Assembly: GCF_002105155.1 (NCBI RefSeq)
Contig: NW_019029020.1
Coordinates: 226,501 to 290,500, forward strand
DNA from: Lobosporangium transversale
Lineage: Eukaryota; Mortierellomycota; Mortierellomycetes; Mortierellales; Mortierellaceae
DNA: 64,000 nt
Direction: 5' to 3'
Positions 57,853 through 64,000 of this stretch are shown piece by piece. A model generated the notes under the pieces. The model was given only the letters and a program-made list of their open reading frames with translations. It ran no database searches and was not told the DNA's origin. The translations under genes and the position numbers were made by a program. The stretch's first letter is position 1, and each line of letters opens with the position of its first letter.

Positions 57853-60800
57853 TTATCTTGTTTTTCTTGAAGCCTCAAAGACGGCAAGCGCCTCTTTAGC
57901 GTTTGCGAGCGAAGATTTTGTTTCCCAAGTAGCTTCATCTAATGGATAGCCTTTCCAAAGAACGAGCCACTTAGGAGTTTTGCCAAACATTTTGAAGTCA
58001 ATGATTTTGTCGACTTCATACTCCTCTTCTCCATCTACAAGCTCGGGGGCAGGGCGTGGTGGTGAGCGGTCGCCGAATTCACGAGGTGACTCAATATAGG
58101 GGCGAAGCAGATCGGCATTAAAGACTGGATGCTGATGCATGTCAGGCGGTAGTTCCAGCTTGTAGGCATTTTCATTGACCTTCGAAATGATCTTGTAAGG
58201 GCCTATGTACTCAGGTTCCAGTTTCTGCGACGGCCTATTTTTATGTCCCGCGACAGAGATGTTTTCCGAGCTTAAGAGCACCATGTCACCCACAGCAAAC
58301 GTAGCAGGCCTGCGAGTTTTGTCCGCTTGGGCCTTTTGCCTATTCTGCGCTTCGATGATGGCATCCTGAGCTAGCGCCAAATTCATCGACTGGGTTCGAA
58401 CAAAATCACTGACAGCCGGAACATTGGTATCAGGTGGCTTTAAAAGAGATCCAGGGACTAGTGGATGGTGACCATAGTTCAGAAAGAATGGGGAGAAGCC
58501 TGTCGTAGGATTGACAGAGTTGTTGTATGCGAACTCCATCATAGGCAGTAAAAGATCCCAGTCGTTTTGCTTGTACGATATGTAAGAGCGGAGCATTTCT
58601 TCTAATGTTCTGTTGGCGCGCTCTGTTTGTCCGTCTGATTGTGGATGGAAGGCAGTAGACATGTTAAGTTTGGTGCCCATGAGCTTCATCAACGTTGTCC
58701 AGAACTTGCCGGTGAAACGTGAATCTCTGTCTGACACAATTGTCCGAGGCATGCCGTGCAGTCTAAAAACATTGTCGAAAAAGAGTCGTGCAACATCAGA
58801 GGCAGTGTCGGTAGTTCGGCTAGCGCAGAAATGAACTTGCTTGGACAGTTTGTCCACAAAGACCGTGATCGCGTCAAAACCTCTGGCTGTCTTCGGAAGC
58901 TTGACAATGAAGTCCATTGTTACAGTATCCCATCGTTGGCTTGGAATTGCCAAAGGTTGGAAAAGCCCTGCAGGAGGCTTTAGTGAAGGCTTGTTACGCT
59001 GGCATTGCTCACAGGAAGCAATGTATTTTTTTATATCCCTCGCCATGCGTGGCCAAAAATATGTTCGTCGCATGCTACTGTACGTTTTATCGAATCCCAA
59101 GTGGCCTGATATAGGAGCGTCGTGAGCGTCATGCAAGAGTTGTGAACGGAGTCCGTCGTCCTTGGGTATGCAGAGGCGAGGGCCTTGTCCAGCGTTGATC
59201 CAGAGTAGACCATCCACCACGAAGTAACGATCCGAGGTAGAGGCATCCTTATACTGATGCACGAGGGGACCTAGAATTGGATCGTGTAGGTAGCAACTGG
59301 CTAGTTGTTTTCGAATGCCATGGTCTAGATTGATATCCAAGGAGTTCAAAGTAGTAGGTGTAGCCTCCAAGTCCTTGAGGTCCGGTCTTCGTGAAAGAGC
59401 ATCAGGGACGACGTTATCTTTACCAGGTTTATACTTGAATACGAAATCATACTCTTGAAGCAACTCCATCCATCTTGCTTGTCTGCGAGTCAAGTTCGAC
59501 TGGCTAGGAAAATGTTGTAGAGTGGCATGGTCGGTATAAACGACAAAGTGAGAACCATCAAGGTAGTATCGCCATGTCTTCAGAGCATGCACCACAGCCA
59601 GCAGTTCTTGTTCGTGTGTAGGATAGTTGCGTTCCGCTGGGTTGAGCTTGCGTGAAGTAAAAGCTACTGGTCGTGATTCACCATTTTGGTCCGTCTGGAA
59701 CAGGACAGCACCAATTGCAAAGCCTGAAGCGTCTGTTTCGACTGCTGTAGAGAGGGCAGGATCGAATATCCTAAGAACTGGTGCTGAGCTCACTGCTCTT
59801 TTCAAAGTCTCAAAGGCGTCTTGTTGAGATTTTCCCCAGTGGAATTCCTTATTGGAGCCTAACAATTGTGTGAGGGGAAGAGCAATATCAGCGTAATGAG
59901 AAATGTACTGATGGTAAAAATTAGTCAAACCAAGGAATTGCATCACATGTCGTTGGGTTGTTGGTACTGGCCATTCCCTTATTGCCTTGACAAGTCCGCC
60001 ATTCGTCTTGAGTCCATCCTTGGAGATGACATGGCCTAGGAACTCAGTCTCTTCCTGCATGAAGGAACACTTGGATAATTTATAATAAAGCCCAGCTTGA
60101 CGCAAGAGGGAGAGTACTTGTCGGATGTGCTCTAAGTGATCTTTCTCGTTATCGGAGTAAATTAAAATATCATCGAGATACACAACAACACATTTATCAA
60201 GAAGTGGATCAAGTACGTTACGCATCATAGTCGAGAACGCTGCAGGTGCATTTGTAAGACCGAAAGGTACGACGTTAAACTCGTAGTGGCCATAGCGAGT
60301 TCGGAACGCGGTCTTGTGTTTATCATCAGGATGGACACGCATTTGATGATAGCCCGAGAGTAGATCCAGCTTGGTAAAACATTTAGCTGTTCTGAATCTG
60401 TCGATCAATTCATCGATCCGTGGTAAGGGGTACCTGTTTTTCTTTGTGATCTTGTTCAGGCCCCGATAATCAACACACATTCGAAGCGAGCCATCCTTTT
60501 TCTTCACAAAGAGGACTGGAGCACCGTATGGTGAGGTGCTCGGTGAGATTAATCCTTTTTGTAAAAGATCAGTTAGCTGCTTCTTCAGTTCATCAAGCTC
60601 AGCGATCGACAATCTGATGACAGGTCGGACAGGTGGGTCAGCATAAGGGTCAGTCTCTATACGCATGCTATCACCTCTGTCAGGGGGAAGGCCATCGGGA
60701 AGCGTTGTAGGAAAGACATCAGGGAATTCGACTTGAACGATTTGCTTGATAGAGTCCGGTAGTTCAGAACTACTGCTAGAGACAGGTACTGGAACTCGAA

Positions 60801-61596
60801 CTTGGGCGAGGAATACAGAGGCATCAGGTTCCGAGGCAACGGTAAGGAAGTTAAGAGCAGATATGACGGAAGATCGCTGTCTAGGCTCCCTGTCGATGCC
60901 AGTGCAAGCCCACAAGACCGGGGTACCTTGGTATTCAAAATGCAGATCATTTGTTCGCCAATTGATGCGAGGGTTGATATCCGTCAGCCATGGTTTACCC
61001 AAAATTAGGTCGTATTTGGATAGAGGATAAACAATGGCGTTGATTTTATCCTGATACGCGTTGCGGGCGAGGGTGAACGTGGCTGTGTGCTGAGCAATTG
61101 TCTCGGTACCGTTGGGAAGAATGACAGGAATGGGTCTACCCTCAATTAGCGGAACATGTGTGTTCTCGCAGAAAGAGGAACTTATGACATTGCCTTCGGC
61201 CCCTCCATCTACAAGAATGCGCGCAGGTCGACCATTCACTGCTCCAATGAAAGTAAGGAGTCGGCGAGAGTTTTTATGTTTGTCATAGGTAAGGCTGAAG
61301 GATTGAAGGCGAATTTCGTTACGACAATGGGAGTGGCGATTGGATGAACTAGGGGTAGATGAATGAGTGGAAGTGAGTGAAGTGGAAACAGTGAAAGGAT
61401 CAGTGGAGGGGAAAATAGGGTCGGAGAGGGGATTGTTTTTTAGCAATGAGGAATGAGTAGGGGAATGGGGATCAGGATGAGGTGAATACTTAGAGAGTAG
61501 ATGTAAGGAAGTAGATGCAGTGGGAGCAATAGAGTGATCAGAAAGGGGCATGGATGTTATATTTGTGCACAAAGGATTTTTATTTGTAGTCATCAA
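57853..61596 (-). CDS. Pol polyprotein of chromovirus C
   Basis: 1247 residues, open. Protease with RILVDGGAEGNVIS (about 127-140; DGG instead of DSG/DTG), RT with KKDGSLRMCVDYRGLN and VVYLDDILIYS (about 472-482), RNase H ETDASGFAIGAV (about 645), integrase zinc part (HDAPISGHLGFD...CEQCQRNK, about 835-880), catalytic DDE (TMDFIVKLP, SDRDSRFTGKFW, HPQSDGQTERAN) and GPYKI, then a C-terminal chromodomain (YEVDKIIDFKMFG...WLVLWKGYPLDEATWE, about 1190-1235) that in this clade guides integration to marked chromatin. It lies 71 bases after gag in another frame, so expression must involve frameshifting, reinitiation or a separate start. Confidence 0.96.
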   Translation of the reverse strand: MMTTNKNPLCTNITSMPLSDHSIAPTASTSLHLLSKYSPHPDPHSPTHSSLLKNNPLSDPIFPSTDPFTVSTSLTSTHSSTPSSSNRHSHCRNEIRLQSFSLTYDKHKNSRRLLTFIGAVNGRPARILVDGGAEGNVISSSFCENTHVPLIEGRPIPVILPNGTETIAQHTATFTLARNAYQDKINAIVYPLSKYDLILGKPWLTDINPRINWRTNDLHFEYQGTPVLWACTGIDREPRQRSSVISALNFLTVASEPDASVFLAQVRVPVPVSSSSSELPDSIKQIVQVEFPDVFPTTLPDGLPPDRGDSMRIETDPYADPPVRPVIRLSIAELDELKKQLTDLLQKGLISPSTSPYGAPVLFVKKKDGSLRMCVDYRGLNKITKKNRYPLPRIDELIDRFRTAKCFTKLDLLSGYHQMRVHPDDKHKTAFRTRYGHYEFNVVPFGLTNAPAAFSTMMRNVLDPLLDKCVVVYLDDILIYSDNEKDHLEHIRQVLSLLRQAGLYYKLSKCSFMQEETEFLGHVISKDGLKTNGGLVKAIREWPVPTTQRHVMQFLGLTNFYHQYISHYADIALPLTQLLGSNKEFHWGKSQQDAFETLKRAVSSAPVLRIFDPALSTAVETDASGFAIGAVLFQTDQNGESRPVAFTSRKLNPAERNYPTHEQELLAVVHALKTWRYYLDGSHFVVYTDHATLQHFPSQSNLTRRQARWMELLQEYDFVFKYKPGKDNVVPDALSRRPDLKDLEATPTTLNSLDINLDHGIRKQLASCYLHDPILGPLVHQYKDASTSDRYFVVDGLLWINAGQGPRLCIPKDDGLRSQLLHDAHDAPISGHLGFDKTYSSMRRTYFWPRMARDIKKYIASCEQCQRNKPSLKPPAGLFQPLAIPSQRWDTVTMDFIVKLPKTARGFDAITVFVDKLSKQVHFCASRTTDTASDVARLFFDNVFRLHGMPRTIVSDRDSRFTGKFWTTLMKLMGTKLNMSTAFHPQSDGQTERANRTLEEMLRSYISYKQNDWDLLLPMMEFAYNNSVNPTTGFSPFFLNYGHHPLVPGSLLKPPDTNVPAVSDFVRTQSMNLALAQDAIIEAQNRQKAQADKTRRPATFAVGDMVLLSSENISVAGHKNRPSQKLEPEYIGPYKIISKVNENAYKLELPPDMHQHPVFNADLLRPYIESPREFGDRSPPRPAPELVDGEEEYEVDKIIDFKMFGKTPKWLVLWKGYPLDEATWETKSSLANAKEALAVFEASRKTR

Positions 61597-61667
61597 CTGT
61601 AACTGACCATGCCCTCTATTATCCAGGGCTTGAAGGCTGGGGCTAGAGGGGGCGAGGCAGGCCTGGT

Positions 61668-62639
61668 TTACTGCTCGCCCTCCTCTTTTCCCGACTCAGA
61701 AAGCGTATGGTCATTGTTTTCTATATTAAAGACAGAGGTGCGTTGGCATTGTTCGGCTCTATGACCTCGGTTCCGGCATCTGAAACAACGCCCCTCACGA
61801 ACGCAACGTTCTCGTTCAGCTGCTGTGAGCTTGGGTAGCGAGCTTGGCTTGGAGTGGTTTCTGTTTGGTCGTTGCTGATGGAGAGAGGTGTACAGGTTGG
61901 CAACCAACATTCTCATGTTATCGAGATCCATTGGTGTAGGGCCAGAATTATTCTCATGATGGGGTGATAAGGCGTTCGGGGCAGCGGATACAGGGGTGGC
62001 ATCGATGGGATGTAGAATACTGTGGACAATGGTCGCCTGCTCAATGGCATCGTCCAACGTCTCTGGCTGTCTAAGTCTCACCTGCTTGCTTGTTTCAGGC
62101 TCAAGGCCTAGCATGTATTTTTGCAAAGCAGAGTCTTTGTCGAGATTTGTAGCCAGACGTAGGTGGCTTCTAAACTTGCTCGTATATTCTGCCACACTCA
62201 TCCTTCCTTGGCGAAGTTTATCCAACGCTCGGCGAGCTGCATTCGCAGAATCTGGAGGGGTGAACTGACGGAGGAATGCTTTACGGAAGTCAGCCCAAGG
62301 TGTATCGAGATTCAACCCGGAATCTCTCCACCATGCCTTGGCTTCGCCATTGAGACTGAGGACAGCGTATCGAACCCATTTGGATGGCGTGAGTGTGACA
62401 ATAGTGTAATACTCCTCCAGGCTGTCGACAAAGTTTAAGGCTGCAACAGCGTTAATAGCTCCTTCGTAAGGCGTAGGCTTCTGTGGCTTTAGGACCGTGG
62501 CGAGGGTTCTGGCTAGGTCATTCTCAGCGGCTTCGTTGGCTTTGGCAGTAGAGAGGGCCTGATTAAAAGCAGTAGCTATGGCTTCGCGAATGTTCAGAGG
62601 AAGATCGATGGACGAAAGGGCGTTATTCAAGTGTTCCAT
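61668..62639 (-). CDS. Gag of chromovirus C
   Basis: 323 residues. Retrotransposon Gag core (about 60-230: ALNFVDSLEEYY, WWRDSGLN, WADFRKAFLRQF, LRQGRMSVAEYTSKFR) and one zinc knuckle C-x2-C-x4-H-x4-C (CFRCRNRGHRAEQC, about 283-296). It forms the particle and packages RNA. The ATG at 62639 lies about 67 bases inside the 5' LTR. Confidence 0.95.
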   Translation of the reverse strand: MEHLNNALSSIDLPLNIREAIATAFNQALSTAKANEAAENDLARTLATVLKPQKPTPYEGAINAVAALNFVDSLEEYYTIVTLTPSKWVRYAVLSLNGEAKAWWRDSGLNLDTPWADFRKAFLRQFTPPDSANAARRALDKLRQGRMSVAEYTSKFRSHLRLATNLDKDSALQKYMLGLEPETSKQVRLRQPETLDDAIEQATIVHSILHPIDATPVSAAPNALSPHHENNSGPTPMDLDNMRMLVANLYTSLHQQRPNRNHSKPSSLPKLTAAERERCVREGRCFRCRNRGHRAEQCQRTSVFNIENNDHTLSESGKEEGEQ

Positions 62640-62706
62640 GGCGAGGGGTGAAATTCAATGGTAATTGTAGTTCTCTGGGTGTGGTCGTGGTTTCCTTTGC
62701 TACCAA

Positions 62707-62901
62707 TGCAAAAGTCAAGGTAGTGTTCTAGGGGGATCTAAGGGTGCAATAAAGGTATCTTTATTCAGGGGGAACTATGCTACAGAACTAGATAGAAAAG
62801 TAGACCTATTTATACTAGTTAATGTCCTGTTGCAAGGAATGCTCTAGAAATATGGGCGAAATACTATGTTGCACAAAATTATTATAGTGATTTCGCTTGC
62901 A
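62707..62901 (-). repeat. 5' LTR of element C
   Basis: 195 bp; plus-strand ends TGCAAAAGTC...CGCTTGCA. Confidence 0.96.
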
Positions 62902-63154
62902 CATATCCTGGTTCGATTCGAATGGTTCGAATGGTTCGAATGACGCGGATTATTCGAATAGTTCGAGTGTCGAATGGCTCGAATGATTCGAATAGGAGAG
63001 TGGTGGTTTGAATTGCGAAGTGGTATGAGTGATTTAGTTCATAGCCCTGGTTCAGAGTTGTATTGTAAAAAGTTTTATGATTTGCTAGTTTTGAGAAATA
63101 CTTATACTCTTATTAGAAAACTATATAAGTCTCAATCAAGGCATCTCTTTCAAC

Positions 63155-63314
63155 CAGTGCTCCTATTCGATTCGAATGGTTCGAATGTCGAATGGTTCGA
63201 ATAGCATTCGAATCCTGATATCTATTCGAATTCGAATCGAAGTTGAACTTACCTTATTCGAATCGAATTCGATATCAGGCAAATTCGATTCGAATGGTTC
63301 GAATAGGAGCACTG
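63155..63314. repeat. Complete 160-bp TTCGAA MITE
   Basis: Starts CAGTGCTCCTATTCGATTCG and ends GGTTCGAATAGGAGCACTG; almost the whole length is self-complementary, built of ATTCGAAT words. Flanks CTTTCAAC and CCTCGAAC agree at 5 of 8 bases, perhaps a decayed 8-bp duplication. It interrupts a gag frame of the edge element. Confidence 0.8.
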
Positions 63315-64000
63315 CCTCGAACTTGTCGGGTTGGGGGTACTTGAAAGCGGGGGTCATCACAGGGTTGTCGGTAGTGAGCGTCATGGAATCAAGGATTAGG
63401 GCTAAATCTTCCACAGAGAGCAGGTTGAAAGTAAAATCGAGGAGGTAGGGTGGTGCGGCAGGGGACAGGGGGACAGGGAAACCAGGGTCAGGGAGGCAGG
63501 GGACAGGGATGAAGGTCGGGGATCAGAGTAGCTTTGCTACCATGTAATAATTAAGAGAGACAAAAGATGATTTTATTATAATTATTAAAACAAGCCTTTT
63601 TATAGGCTTAAGGCTATATACTGTCACATCCTAGGATCCATTCCTCGTCGGAGCCTAGGCAGAGTCGTTTCCCGATTCGGCTTCAACAACCGAAGCATGG
63701 ATGGTTTTCTTGGTAGGGCAATTCAGGGCAATATGGTTAGCGCCACCACAGTACAGGCAAAGACCCATATCTCTGCGGCGCTTCTTTTCTTCGGGTGTGA
63801 GGCGCCGAGCGCGCATAGCATCTACATCCATTGCCATAGATGGAGCTGAGGAGGAGGTTGTTGTAGCAGAAGTAGTCGCTGGGGGAGGGCGACGAGCAGG
63901 TTGATGTTGAGACTTGAAGGAATCAAAACGAGGTCGCTGACGACGATGCGAGGACAGATTTCTATACGCATCGATCGCAGCGGTCTGTACCTCGTGCACA
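63315..64000 (-). mobile_element. Tandem short-LTR gag elements at the window edge
   Basis: On the minus strand: a gag C-terminus (63999-63655), then a short 86-bp LTR-like unit 63628-63543 (TGTGACAG...TTACA), directly followed by TGGTAGCAAAGC, the same primer-binding type as element C. Then comes a leader and a gag-like N-terminus (VEDLALILDSMTL, TTDNPVMTPAFKYPQPDKF, about 63425-63316) cut by the MITE. So one LTR serves as the end of one unit and the start of the next. Confidence 0.6.
63655..63999 (-). CDS. Gag C-terminal part with zinc knuckle, cut by window
   Basis: 114 visible residues. Basic, Gln/Arg-rich stretch, then AMDVDAMRARRLTPEEKKRRRDMG and a zinc knuckle C-x2-C-x4-H-x4-C (CLYCGGANHIALNC), then a short acidic end. 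The AMDVDA..LTPEE..RR..GLC layout is typical of Ty3/gypsy Gag of basal fungi and basidiomycetes. No pol follows before the LTR, unlike an ordinary element. Confidence 0.85.
   Translation of the reverse strand: MHEVQTAAIDAYRNLSSHRRQRPRFDSFKSQHQPARRPPPATTSATTTSSSAPSMAMDVDAMRARRLTPEEKKRRRDMGLCLYCGGANHIALNCPTKKTIHASVVEAESGNDSA

Larger units (their letters stand above)
57634..62901 (-). mobile_element. Intact Ty3/gypsy chromovirus C
   Basis: 5268 bp, minus strand. LTRs 57634-57828 and 62707-62901 (195 bp, TG...CA) looked identical over their whole length. Target duplication CATAT at 57629-57633 and 62902-62906. The primer-binding site on the minus strand is TGGTAGCAAAGG, one base inside the 5' LTR, matching the GCUACCA end of initiator-Met tRNA over seven bases. 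The polypurine tract GACGGGAAGGA abuts the 3' LTR (57829-57839). Both genes are open, so it may be active. Confidence 0.96.
57593..63002. repeat. TTCGAA MITE split by element C
   Basis: Left part 57593-57633 starts CAGTGCTCCTATTCGATTCG; right part 62902-63002 is TTCGAATGG-rich and ends in a decayed GGAGAGTGG. Element C lies between, on CATAT. The joined sequence includes GGCTTATTC/CCATATCCTGGTT, shared with the copy near 48990. Confidence 0.75.

Overview
The window looks like nuclear DNA of an early-diverging filamentous fungus, most likely Mucoromycota/Mortierellomycotina. Reasons: genes with short GT-AG introns, dozens of long poly-A/poly-T tracts in introns and UTRs, fungal gene families (Cys-3/MetR bZIP, Hal2/Met22, Lyc1, chromodomain Ty3 elements), and protein C-termini and exon layouts typical of that group. 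The phylum is an inference; I could not run a search.

Positions 1-33.4 kb are gene-dense. In order: a membrane-anchored alpha/beta hydrolase cut by the window edge (-); a sulfur-regulator-type bZIP factor (+); cytosolic PheRS beta (+); a JmjC demethylase with a CxxC zinc cluster (-), divergent from a DDX42-like RNA helicase (+); 3'(2'),5'-bisphosphate nucleotidase HAL2/MET22 (+); a small DAP1-like protein (-); an O-fucosyltransferase-family type II membrane protein (+); a Lyc1-like GNAT (+) convergent with a Rab11/Ypt3 GTPase (-); a gene-free 3.2 kb; a C2H2 zinc-finger factor (+); and a small single-pass membrane protein with a PPxY motif (+). Exon/intron structures were built by hand from splice motifs, reading frame and family conservation.

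Positions 33.8-39.3 kb hold two decaying genes: an unknown Cys-rich/coiled-coil protein with several frame breaks, and a ULP1-like (C48) cysteine-protease gene split by a Tc1/mariner element that sits on an exact TA duplication.

Positions 39.4-64 kb are nested mobile DNA. Retroelement A (39417-48277, minus, 169-bp LTRs, TSD TTCGC) is a chromovirus carrying an extra antisense ORF between pol and its 3' LTR. That ORF is split by a DD34E Tc1 element, and the RT is split by a solo LTR of family C. Next come palindromic TTCGAA-rich MITEs, a 5'-truncated Ty3 element B (with a second DD34E element and a tRNA-derived SINE in its LTR), a tRNA-Ile(AAU) gene, a DD39E-type Tc1 pseudogene, the intact chromovirus C (57634-62901, identical 195-bp LTRs, TSD CATAT) inside a MITE, and at the right edge a tandem of short-LTR gag elements. 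Most insertions can be undone on paper, because removing element plus one target duplication restores a reading frame. This gives a relative insertion order and is the most informative part of the window.
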